8,333 nt of DNA from Candidatus Schekmanbacteria bacterium GWA2_38_11 (GCA_001790645.1 MGDB01000033.1:1-8333); one strand, 5' to 3'; shown: positions 1-7,067, counted from the stretch's first letter. Translations and numbers: made by a program. The notes: generated from the letters alone by a model not told the origin.

Positions 1-62
1 TTGTGTAAAAGCGGACATTATCATTTGTGGACAACAGGTTTAATATTTAATATTCAACACTA

Positions 63-90
63 TTGACAATTTATTCAAGTAGTGTAGATT
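63..90 (+). promoter_or_regulatory. Candidate sigma-70-type promoter for the ATP-grasp/GNAT operon
   Basis: A perfect -35 hexamer TTGACA (63-68) is followed after 16 bases by TAGATT (85-90), which matches four of six positions of the -10 consensus. Transcription would start near 97, leaving a leader of about 45 bases before the ATG at 144. The site lies in very A+T-rich DNA, where such matches arise by chance, but the perfect -35 and correct position support it. Confidence 0.5.
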
Positions 91-143
91 ATAAAAAATT
101 TTAATGGAAGTTTAAGTAACATTGTTTTCAAAAACTGGTAACT

Positions 144-1157
144 ATGAAAGTTCTTGTACTTTATAATTATTCTGATAATGAAGTTGTTGAGAAAAAAGAT
201 CCGTCTGAGAAATTTGTAAAAGAATGTGCTTTTGCTGTTAAAGAGGTCCTGGAGGATTCAAAACACCAGATTAAAATTAATCCTCTGAAGGATAATATTC
301 AAAGCCTGAAATCATTAATCGAGCTTCTATCCAATGGAGATTTTAATATAGTGTTTAACCTTTGTGAAGGTTTCGGCTGGGACAGTTCTATGGAACACAA
401 TGTGGCAGGGATTTTTGAACTGCTTAAAATTAATTTCACTGGTTCAAATTCAGTTACTCTTGCTTCCTGCTTAAACAAGGGGAGGACAAAGGAAGTCCTG
501 ACTTTTTATGGAATAAAAACTCCAGATTTCCAAGTCTTATCCTCTCCCTCCGAGGAGATAAGAGGAACCCTCAAACCGCCATTTATAATAAAACCTCTGA
601 TGGAAGATGCAAGCATTGGTATAAGGGATGATTCAGTAATTTATGAGAGTTCTTTGTTTAAATCCCGGATTTCCTCGTTCTTTGAAAAATATAAGGAACC
701 TGCTTTAATTGAGGAATATATTGATGGAAGGGAATTCAATGTTGCAGTTTTAGGGAATTCTCAAACAGAAGTTCTTCCGATTTCAGAAATTGATTTTTCT
801 GGTCTTCCAAAGGGGATGAATAAAGTCTGTACTTATGAAAGCAAATGGTATAAGGAGAGCATAGCTTATCAGAAAACTCCGCCTGTTTGCCCGGCGAAAG
901 TTGACCAGAAACTTGAAAAAAAAATAAAAAGCGTTGCTGCTAAAGCGTACAGGGCTATGGGGTGCAGGGATTATGCGAGAATTGATATGCGCTTATCTGT
1001 TGATGGAACATTGTATGTAATAGAGGTTAACCCCAATCCTGACCTTTCTACAGATGCAGGATTTGCTAATATTGCAAGGGCAGCCGGTATGAGCTACAAG
1101 GAACTCATATCAAAGATCTTAAATTTAGCTCTTATTAGATATAACGGACAATCATGA
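144..1157 (+). CDS. ATP-grasp ligase, D-alanine-D-alanine ligase-like
   Basis: This 337-residue protein has the D-Ala-D-Ala ligase layout. It has an N-terminal Rossmann-like part (MKVLVLYN at the start; FNLCEGFGWD at 71-80 and INFTGSNS at 96-103, matching the ligase segment before the ATP-grasp), then the ATP-grasp fold. Visible ATP-grasp features are NKGRTKEVL (111-119), the ATP-binding lysine region FIIKPLMEDASIGI (147-160, K150), the acidic IEEYIDGREFN (189-199), and the Mg-binding end with R279, D281, E294 and N296 in YVIEVNPNPDLS. True Ddl enzymes usually read EVNTLPGMT here, so the acceptor is probably not D-alanine. The family joins a carboxylate to an amine through an acyl-phosphate using ATP, in the cytosol. 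The ATG at 144 gives the usual N-terminus, although the Shine-Dalgarno is poor. A GNAT gene follows after 28 bases. The fold is secure; the substrates are unknown. Confidence 0.85.
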   Translation: MKVLVLYNYSDNEVVEKKDPSEKFVKECAFAVKEVLEDSKHQIKINPLKDNIQSLKSLIELLSNGDFNIVFNLCEGFGWDSSMEHNVAGIFELLKINFTGSNSVTLASCLNKGRTKEVLTFYGIKTPDFQVLSSPSEEIRGTLKPPFIIKPLMEDASIGIRDDSVIYESSLFKSRISSFFEKYKEPALIEEYIDGREFNVAVLGNSQTEVLPISEIDFSGLPKGMNKVCTYESKWYKESIAYQKTPPVCPAKVDQKLEKKIKSVAAKAYRAMGCRDYARIDMRLSVDGTLYVIEVNPNPDLSTDAGFANIARAAGMSYKELISKILNLALIRYNGQS

Positions 1158-1185
1158 AGGCAATTATAACTTAACGGAGCTCTCT

Positions 1186-1698
1186 ATGATACAAACAAAC
1201 CCTGTGACTCAGGTGATTAGAAAAATAGAAAAGAGGGACATTCTTGATATAAAGGAGATTTTAGAAAATTCAAATAATTTTAATATTGAAGAAATAGAAT
1301 GTGCCCTTGATATAGTTAATACATATTTTAATAATCACACCCAAAATGACTATAAGTTTGTTTGCTACGAACATAATAACAGAGTTATAGGTTATGCCTG
1401 TTACGGTCCCACCCCCATTACGCGGGGAACTTTTGATTTATACTGGATTTGTGTGAATCCGGAATTTCAAAATTGCGGGATAGGGACAAGGCTTTTAAGA
1501 GAAGTAGAGAAAAATATCATAGATAGCAATGGCAGGCTTATTGTAGTTGAAACTTCTTCGCACGAGAAATATTTGTCTGCCGTAAGTTTTTATAAAAGAA
1601 ATAAATATTCCATTGTTGCAGTCATAGAAAATTTCTATTGTGAAGGGGAAAATAAAATAATCCTTTTAAAACGATTGATATCACAGAACTTCGAATAA
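1186..1698 (+). CDS. GNAT-family N-acetyltransferase
   Basis: This 170-residue protein matches the GNAT fold, which transfers an acetyl group from acetyl-CoA to an amine. The N-terminal half contains VIRKIEKRDILDIKEIL (10-26), the usual first strand and helix. A strand with RVIGYACYGP (66-75) and FDLYWICVNPEFQNCGIG (83-100) leads into motif A; Q95-x-x-G98-x-G100 is the pyrophosphate-binding loop. FYKRNKY (135-141) is the usual C-terminal motif B region. Length is normal for a single-domain GNAT. The start at 1186 is supported by GGAG at 1176-1179, six bases upstream. It lies 28 bases after the ATP-grasp gene with no terminator between, so the two are probably one operon and may act on the same product. 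The acceptor substrate cannot be read from the sequence; both a small molecule and a protein N-terminus are possible. Confidence 0.88.
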   Translation: MIQTNPVTQVIRKIEKRDILDIKEILENSNNFNIEEIECALDIVNTYFNNHTQNDYKFVCYEHNNRVIGYACYGPTPITRGTFDLYWICVNPEFQNCGIGTRLLREVEKNIIDSNGRLIVVETSSHEKYLSAVSFYKRNKYSIVAVIENFYCEGENKIILLKRLISQNFE

Positions 1699-1774
1699 CC
1701 TGTAAAGAGGTCTCTGAAAAATACAGGAGAGACCTCTGATCAAGAGAGCTAAAAAGGACTTTTTCAGAGCTCTC
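1699..1774 (+). promoter_or_regulatory. Cluster of overlapping, mutually exclusive stems after the GNAT stop codon
   Basis: Four inverted repeats are packed directly after the stop codon. CCTGTA (1699-1704) pairs with TACAGG (1722-1727). AGAGGTCTCT (1706-1715) pairs perfectly with AGAGACCTCT (1728-1737). CTCTGAAAAA (1712-1721) pairs perfectly with TTTTTCAGAG (1760-1769). GAGAGCT plus AAAAAG (1744-1756) pairs with CTTTTT and AGCTCTC (1759-1774, three-base bulge). Several share bases, so only some can form at once. No T-run follows the strongest hairpin, so it is not a standard intrinsic terminator. It could be a 3'-end processing or transcript-stability element, or the edge of the repeat just downstream. 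Pairings are directly visible; the role is unknown. Confidence 0.45.
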
Positions 1775-1842
1775 GTAAATAGTGATTGACAAAGCTGATT
1801 CCTGAAACTCCCCTCCTGGCGGGATGGGACTCCAATATATTT

Positions 1843-1965
1843 CCTCTCCCCTTTGGGGAGAGGATGAAGGTGAGGGGTGGTTCGACAAGCTTGCCATGAT
1901 TCATCCTGAGCCTATCGAAGGATCACCCTCACTCCATCCCCTCTATCAAGGGAGAGGGTGATGGG
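1843..1965. repeat. Composite palindromic intergenic repeat (MITE-like)
   Basis: Three hairpins lie side by side. CCTCTCCCC-TTT-GGGGAGAGG (1843-1863) is a perfect 9-bp stem. TTCGACAAGCT (1881-1891) pairs with AGCCTATCGAA (1909-1919) with two mismatches. ATCACCCTC (1922-1930) pairs perfectly with GAGGGTGAT (1954-1962). The left third (1843-1878) is also an imperfect reverse complement of the right third (about 1924-1958), so the whole unit is one large nested palindrome centred near 1900. No coding capacity or transposase is visible. Such C/T-rich plus TTCGACAAGC-type units are a common kind of non-autonomous intergenic repeat in bacterial genomes. Confidence 0.7.
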
Positions 1966-1981
1966 GTTAACAATATCCCTA

Positions 1982-2010
1982 TTGACAGGTAAAAGTCATA
2001 GTGATATGAA
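1982..2010 (+). promoter_or_regulatory. Strong candidate promoter for the CoA-activase fusion gene
   Basis: A perfect TTGACA (1982-1987) is separated by 17 bases from TATGAA (2005-2010), which matches the -10 box at four positions and is preceded by TGA (2002-2004), an extended -10 TGn. Spacing is ideal. The transcript would begin near 2017 and carry a leader of about 88 bases to the ATG at 2105. This suggests that the large gene is transcribed independently of the ATP-grasp/GNAT operon. Confidence 0.6.
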
Positions 2011-2104
2011 AAAGGCTAAAAAAGAGACGTTTATTAATAGACGTTGACCTCAGTTTTCCCCATCAAGGCTAAGCAAGAGCATTTAGAAGGGAGGCGTTAC
2101 TCAT

Positions 2105-5100
2105 ATGTCTCAAAAAAAAATGAAAGAAGATTTTTTTATTGGTATTGATGTTGGTTCAGTCAGCGTAGATTTTGCTATCTTTAATTCAGATAAAAAAATA
2201 ATTAATACTTATTACAGACGTACCCTGGGTCTGCCGTTTCAGGTATGCATTGAAATTTTAAAAGATATACTAAAGGAAATCTCCGGGGAAAATATCAGAG
2301 GTGTTGCAACTACAGGCTGCGGTGGCAAGCTGCTGGCTGAGCTGCTGAATGCCTCCTTTACAAATGAAATTATCTCCCAGGCAAAGGCTGCAGAGTATTT
2401 ATATCCGGAGGTCATGACCCTGATAGAAATAGGAGGAGAGGATTCAAAATTGATACTGCTTGACCTCTCTCCGGAAACAGGGAAGGTCCTGATAAAGGAC
2501 TTTGCCGCTAATACCATCTGTGCTGCTGGTACAGGATCATTTTTAGACCAGCAAGCTCACCGCCTTGGCATCTCGATAGAAGAAGAATTTTCCCTTTTGG
2601 CATTAAAATCGGTAAATCCACCAAGAATTGCGGGTCGCTGCAGCGTATTTGCTAAAAGCGATATGATTCATCTCCAGCAGGCTGCAACTCCTGATTTCGA
2701 CATTGTAGCAGGGTTGTGTTATGCAGTGGCAAGAAACTTTAAAAGCACTATAGCTAAAGGTAAGAAATTTACCAAGCCCATTGCTTTCCAGGGAGGAGTC
2801 GCTGCAAACAAAGGAGTTGTAAGGGCCTTTGAAGATGTACTTGAGCTGGAAAAGGGAGAACTTATTATCCATCCCTACCACGGTGTAACAGGGGCTATAG
2901 GAGCCACCCTGATATTAATGGAAAACCCCAAAAAAGAATTTTCTTTCCGGGGGACAGAAGCCATTGAAGCTTATCTTAACAGCCAGAGGAATTTAACCGG
3001 AACAGAACTGCAGCCTTTAAAGATAGCCAGGAGTTCTTATTGTCATATAGAAGATAATGAAATTAAAAAACCCCTGCCCAGCAATGGAGATAAGATCGAT
3101 GTTTTTCTCGGGATAGACGTAGGGTCCATTAGTACAAATGTTGTTGCCATAGACAGTGATAAAAAAGTTATAGCAAGGCGTTATCTTATGACTGCTGGCA
3201 GACCCATTGAGGCAGTTCAGAGAGGCTTAAAAGAGGTGGGAGATGAGATCAGCAGCTTTGTAAACGTCAGGGGAGTTGGCACTACAGGATCAGGAAGATA
3301 TTTGATAGGGGATTTTGTAGGTGCAGACATTGTAAGAAATGAAATCACTGCCCAGGCTAAAGCAGCAGTTGATATTGATCCAAGCGTTGATACTATATTT
3401 GAAATTGGCGGGCAGGATTCCAAATATATCAGCCTTTCTAACGGCGTAGTAACAGACTTTGAGATGAATAAGGTATGCGCAGCAGGTACAGGGTCATTTT
3501 TAGAGGAACAGGCTGAGAAATTAAATATCAATATTAAGGAAGAATTTGGCACAATCGCTCTCAATTCAAAACACCCTGTTTCGATGGGTGAGAGGTGCAC
3601 AGTATTTATTGAGTCTGACCTGACCCATCACCTGCAAACAGGGACTCCGCGGGAAAATTTAATCTCAGGCTTAAGCTATTCAATTGTATATAATTACCTG
3701 AACAGGGTTGTCGGGAAAAGAAAAATTGGGGATAGGATCTTTTTCCAGGGAGGAGTGGCTGCTAATTTAGGAGTTATTGCAGCCTTTGAATCTGTAGTTG
3801 GAAAGAAGATAATTGTTCCGCCTCACCACGATGTAACCGGAGCTATCGGGGTAGCCATCCTTGCCATGAAAAGCAATATTTTTTCTTCAGGCTTTAAAGG
3901 CTTTGATATGAGCACTAAAAAATACCAGATCAAAAGCTTTGAGTGCAAGGATTGTGCCAATCTGTGTGAGATCAGGAAAGTATCTATTGAGGGAGAAAAA
4001 CCTCTGTTCTATGGAAGCAGGTGTGAGAAGTTTGATGTAGAAAAAAAATCTCAAAAAATCTCAAAGGGAAAAGATCTTTTTGAGGAAAGGGATGCTCTAC
4101 TCTTCCCATCTAATCAGGCTTTGAGTGCTAAAGAGGCAAAAGGCAAGATCGGGATCCCGCGGGCTCTTTATTCTTATGAGCTTTTCCCTTTCTTTAAGGC
4201 ATTTTTCAATGGAATCGGCTTTGAGGTTCTTCTCTCAAGTCCAACCAATAAGCTCATAATCCATAATGGCATTGAAAATGTTACAGCTGAGACCTGTTTC
4301 CCTATCAAGGTCGCCCATGGGCATGTGTTAGAGCTTTTAGAAAAGGATATAGATTACCTGTTTTTACCAAGTATAATAAATCTTTTTATTAGAAATTCAA
4401 AATATGACCAAAATCAGACCTGTCCTTATGTCCAGGCTATTCCATATCTGGTTAAATCTGCTATTGATTTTAGCCATAAAAAAATAAAAGTGCTTACCCC
4501 TGTTTTTCATCTCCAGCGGGATAAGAAGCAGGTTGAGAGGAGCTTGTGTGAAGTAGCAAAAAACCTCGGGGTCAGCGCTGTAAAAACAAAAGATGCTTTC
4601 AGAGCTGCACTAAAAGCCCAGGATGAGTTTTCTAGTTTAGTTACCAAAAAAGGAGAGGAGTTTCTAAAGGAGTTAGATAAGGATGAAAAGGTCATTGTGA
4701 TAATAGGCAGATCCTATAATGGCTGTGATAGCGGAATAAACCTTGACCTTCCAAAAAAGCTTATGGGCCTTGGAATTACAGCAATCCCTATGGACTTCCT
4801 GCCTCTTGATTCAGTGGATCTTGTGGATGAGCATCCCAATATGTACTGGAAATCAGGTCAGAGGATTCTGTCTGCTGCTAAGCTGATTAAATCTGACCCA
4901 AGACTTTTTGCAGTATATCTTACAAATTTTGGTTGTGGTCCTGATTCCTTTATAACCCATTTCTTCCAGGACTTAATGAAAGGGAAACCCTTCCTGCAGC
5001 TTGAAATAGATGAGCATAGTGCAGATGCAGGAGCTATAACACGGTGCGAGGCATTTCTTGATAGTCTGAAAAATTATGAAGAAAAGCCGGTTGTTAAAAA

Positions 5101-6313
5101 GGAGATAAAATCCTCAATTCTCCTTTCGATGAACAACGGTGCTAAGAGCCGGGTGATCTTCATTCCTCAAATGACTGACCATGCCTTTGCAATAAAAGCT
5201 GCTTTTGAGGCAAACAGCGTTGGGGCGGAAGTAATTCCGGAATCAGATGATAAGACTTTATCACTTGGAAGGAAATTTACTTCAGGAAAAGAATGTTATC
5301 CCTGCCTTCTTACAACAGGGGATTTGATAAAAACAATAGAAGACTGCGGTCTTCCAAAAGAGAAGATTGCCTTTTTCATGCCCTCTGCCGAAGGACCTTG
5401 CCGTTTTGGGCAGTATCATAAGTTCCAGAGGCTCATTCTTGATGAGAGCGGATATGAGGATGTTCCAATCTACTCACTTGATCCCAAAAATGCTTATTCA
5501 GATCAATTGTTCGGGAATGGTTTTGACCTTGCTGCGTGGAAGGGGGTTGTTGCCGTTGATATATTACAGAAGGCTTCAAGAGAAATAAGGCCTTATGAAA
5601 TTAAGAAGGGCGAAACCAATCATGTTTTTAAAGAATCTTTAAAAATTGTATGTAAATCCATAGCAACAAAAGGGAATCTGATTGAGTCTATGGGAAAGGC
5701 TGTGAAGCTATTCAAGGGCATCGATGTTTATAAAAATATCAAGAAACCAATAATAGGGGTTGTGGGAGAAATATATATAAGGACAAATCGCTATGGCAAT
5801 CAGGACATAGTTGGTAAGATAGAAGCTCTGGGAGGAGAGGCATGGGTAGCTCCTCTGACTGAGTGGTTTTTATACACTAATTATGTTTATAAAGTAAGAA
5901 ATCTTGGGATGAGAAATTATAAGGACTATTTAAAGAGAGTGGCAAAAGACAAAATCCAGAAATATTATGAACATAAAATATACGGGTCAGTTAGAGGATT
6001 TTTACATAACTTTGGAGAACCTCCAACAGAGAAAATCTTAAGATATAGCAAACCATACCTCGATCCCTCATTTGATGGTGAAGCAGTATTGAGCATTGGC
6101 AAGGCAATTGACTATATTAAGAACGGGCTAAATGGAATAATCAATGCCATACCTTTTACATGCTTGCCCGGGACAGTTGTTACTGCTGTTTCAAAAAAGC
6201 TCTGCGGTGATTATGGAAATATTCCCTGGCTTAACATTGCCTATGACGGGGTAAATGACAGCGGGAGTGAAACAAAGCTTGAGGCTTTCATGTACCAGGC
6301 AAAGGCAAACTAA
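2105..6313 (+). CDS. Acyl-CoA dehydratase activase / reductase fusion protein (double BcrAD/BadFG ATPase, DUF2229, HgdB-like region)
   Basis: This 1402-residue protein belongs to the large activase-related family of anaerobes. ATPase half 1 (about 11-272) shows GIDVGSVSVDFAI (13-25), IEIGGEDSK (107-115), ICAAGTGSF with C139, GRCSVFAKSDM with C179 and FQGGVAANKG (228-237). Half 2 (about 333-590) repeats this: GIDVGSISTN (336-345), EIGGQDSK (433-440), C458, C498, FQGGVAANLG (547-556). In HgdC-type activators these two cysteines per subunit hold one [4Fe-4S] cluster across a dimer, so here a single chain could form the pseudodimer. Then come C614, C617, C621 and C640, a DUF2229/COG3580-like part from GIPRALYSYELF (683), and a COG3581/HgdB-like part (about 1014-1392) with C1064, C1067, C1099 and C1353. 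Activators use ATP hydrolysis to push low-potential electrons into a partner. The partner-like region is fused here; the substrate is unknown. AGGGAGG at 2088-2094 supports the start. There are no neighbouring pathway genes. Confidence 0.88.
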   Translation: MSQKKMKEDFFIGIDVGSVSVDFAIFNSDKKIINTYYRRTLGLPFQVCIEILKDILKEISGENIRGVATTGCGGKLLAELLNASFTNEIISQAKAAEYLYPEVMTLIEIGGEDSKLILLDLSPETGKVLIKDFAANTICAAGTGSFLDQQAHRLGISIEEEFSLLALKSVNPPRIAGRCSVFAKSDMIHLQQAATPDFDIVAGLCYAVARNFKSTIAKGKKFTKPIAFQGGVAANKGVVRAFEDVLELEKGELIIHPYHGVTGAIGATLILMENPKKEFSFRGTEAIEAYLNSQRNLTGTELQPLKIARSSYCHIEDNEIKKPLPSNGDKIDVFLGIDVGSISTNVVAIDSDKKVIARRYLMTAGRPIEAVQRGLKEVGDEISSFVNVRGVGTTGSGRYLIGDFVGADIVRNEITAQAKAAVDIDPSVDTIFEIGGQDSKYISLSNGVVTDFEMNKVCAAGTGSFLEEQAEKLNINIKEEFGTIALNSKHPVSMGERCTVFIESDLTHHLQTGTPRENLISGLSYSIVYNYLNRVVGKRKIGDRIFFQGGVAANLGVIAAFESVVGKKIIVPPHHDVTGAIGVAILAMKSNIFSSGFKGFDMSTKKYQIKSFECKDCANLCEIRKVSIEGEKPLFYGSRCEKFDVEKKSQKISKGKDLFEERDALLFPSNQALSAKEAKGKIGIPRALYSYELFPFFKAFFNGIGFEVLLSSPTNKLIIHNGIENVTAETCFPIKVAHGHVLELLEKDIDYLFLPSIINLFIRNSKYDQNQTCPYVQAIPYLVKSAIDFSHKKIKVLTPVFHLQRDKKQVERSLCEVAKNLGVSAVKTKDAFRAALKAQDEFSSLVTKKGEEFLKELDKDEKVIVIIGRSYNGCDSGINLDLPKKLMGLGITAIPMDFLPLDSVDLVDEHPNMYWKSGQRILSAAKLIKSDPRLFAVYLTNFGCGPDSFITHFFQDLMKGKPFLQLEIDEHSADAGAITRCEAFLDSLKNYEEKPVVKKEIKSSILLSMNNGAKSRVIFIPQMTDHAFAIKAAFEANSVGAEVIPESDDKTLSLGRKFTSGKECYPCLLTTGDLIKTIEDCGLPKEKIAFFMPSAEGPCRFGQYHKFQRLILDESGYEDVPIYSLDPKNAYSDQLFGNGFDLAAWKGVVAVDILQKASREIRPYEIKKGETNHVFKESLKIVCKSIATKGNLIESMGKAVKLFKGIDVYKNIKKPIIGVVGEIYIRTNRYGNQDIVGKIEALGGEAWVAPLTEWFLYTNYVYKVRNLGMRNYKDYLKRVAKDKIQKYYEHKIYGSVRGFLHNFGEPPTEKILRYSKPYLDPSFDGEAVLSIGKAIDYIKNGLNGIINAIPFTCLPGTVVTAVSKKLCGDYGNIPWLNIAYDGVNDSGSETKLEAFMYQAKAN

Positions 6314-6797
6314 TTTCAAAAAGTTTATTGCTCAGGCATTTAAGCCTCTCATCAACTGCCGGAGAGCGGAGATAGATATCTGATGGAGGGTAAAAATACC
6401 AGTAGCATTTATCTCCCTTGATATAAATCTCTCCTCCACTGATATTTCTTACAGCATTTTCTGAAATATAGAAGCTTATAAAAGATTTGGGATCTGTTTC
6501 AAGAAAGGCTTCCTGTATTTTTCCTGCAAATTCTTTTATCTCGTCATCAGAAAATACCTTTTTCTCTTTACAACTGAGGGATGACATAATGGAAGAGATT
6601 TCCTTTTCACTAAATTTATGCGGGTGATCAAACTGGGGTTTTGCATTATAGAGACTCTTTTCACTTAAAAAGATTCCCCCATGATTTGGTACTTCATATA
6701 TTATTTTTACCCCTCCACATCCTAAAGAGGTCAGCAAGAGAGCAAAGATTGCTATCCAGAAAATGGGCTGTTTATTTTTTAAACTATTATTCATCAT
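6288..6797 (-). CDS. Putative lipoprotein of unknown function
   Basis: I do not recognise the family of this 169-residue protein. The N-terminus is a lipoprotein-type signal: a short polar stretch with two lysines (NNSLKNK, 3-9), a hydrophobic core (PIFWIAIFALLLTSLG, 11-26) and C27. T23-S-L-G-C27 fits the relaxed lipobox pattern, although leucine is not at the usual -3 place. The mature part is mostly polar and ends with a Y/W-rich patch (KCYWYFYPPSDIYLRSP, about 131-147). Two cysteines (near 76 and 131) and a third near 154 could matter. It is presumably lipid-anchored to a membrane facing the periplasm. The gene runs opposite to the fusion gene and overlaps its last 26 bases. A signal peptide, a ribosome site and 510 open bases in intergenic-length DNA argue that it is real. 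Confidence 0.65.
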   Translation of the reverse strand: MMNNSLKNKQPIFWIAIFALLLTSLGCGGVKIIYEVPNHGGIFLSEKSLYNAKPQFDHPHKFSEKEISSIMSSLSCKEKKVFSDDEIKEFAGKIQEAFLETDPKSFISFYISENAVRNISGGEIYIKGDKCYWYFYPPSDIYLRSPAVDERLKCLSNKLFEISLPLPGT

Positions 6798-6803
6798 TCC
6801 CTC
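6798..6803 (-). promoter_or_regulatory. Ribosome binding site that questions the lipoprotein start
   Basis: On the minus strand GAGGGA directly abuts the first ATG (6797-6795). The Shine-Dalgarno core GAGG is only two bases from that ATG but five bases from the second, adjacent ATG (6794-6792). The second methionine is therefore the better-spaced start and would give 168 residues. The signal peptide is unaffected. Confidence 0.5.
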
Positions 6804-6902
6804 AAAAGTTTAAGTTTAAAATTCCAATTTTTGCTTATACTACCATCTACCAGATTTTTTCTGCAATGATTTTTTAGAAATTTAATAATTTCTTGAATGA
6901 AC

Positions 6903-6927
6903 TACCCTGTGGCAAGACCACAGGGTA
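6903..6927. repeat. Perfect 10-bp hairpin, left bracket of the repeat island
   Basis: TACCCTGTGG (6903-6912) and CCACAGGGTA (6918-6927) form a perfect stem around the loop CAAGA. A second copy with the same loop lies at 7079-7099 in the same orientation. No T-run follows on either strand, so it is not a clear intrinsic terminator. Confidence 0.75.
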
Positions 6928-6949
6928 TCAAAAATTAAAACATAGAACG

Positions 6950-6994
6950 CTGTCATTCCTGCCTGCCTGCCGGCAGGCAGGCGGAAGCAGGAAT
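6950..6994. repeat. Long palindrome with nested arms (CCTGCCTGCC/GGCAGGCAGG type)
   Basis: GCCTGCCTGCC/GGCAGGCAGGC (6961-6982) is a perfect 22-base palindrome without a loop. It sits inside a further inverted pair, ATTCCTGC (6955-6962) with GCAGGAAT (6987-6994). CCAGA (6995-6999) then pairs with TCTGG (7010-7014), linking this unit to the next hairpin. It is G+C-rich against an A+T-rich background and non-coding. Confidence 0.75.
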
Positions 6995-7015
6995 CCAGAG
7001 TTATTTTCTTCTGGT

Positions 7016-7067
7016 TCCCCGCTTTCGCGGGGACGACGTCGGATTCCCACTTTCGTGGGAATGACGG
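7016..7067. repeat. Two tandem REP-like hairpins with TTTC loops
   Basis: TCCCCGC-TTTC-GCGGGGA (7016-7033) and ATTCCCAC-TTTC-GTGGGAAT (7043-7062) are related perfect hairpins with the same four-base loop. GGAATGACGG at 7058-7067 is a nine-of-ten reverse complement of CTGTCATTCC at 6950-6959, so 6950-7067 has inverted ends. This is a familiar type of extragenic palindromic repeat. Confidence 0.75.

Noticed and set aside
1177..1774. GAGCTCTC shared between the GNAT ribosome site (1177-1184) and the downstream hairpin (1767-1774), suggesting long-range pairing
   Set aside because: An 8-base self-complementary-type match over 600 bases is easily explained by chance.
1786..1791. A further TTGACA as a -35 box
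   Set aside because: No -10-like hexamer lies 15-19 bases downstream; the region there is C-rich repeat-flanking DNA.
1622..1897. Minus-strand open frame of 91 codons across the GNAT end and the composite repeat
   Set aside because: It overlaps a well-supported GNAT gene antisense and starts inside the repeat; the protein is low-complexity, with serine/proline from the C/T-rich repeat.
5367..5588. Plus-strand open frame of 73 codons inside the fusion gene
   Set aside because: It is an alternate-frame shadow of the strongly conserved HgdB-like region and has no ribosome site.
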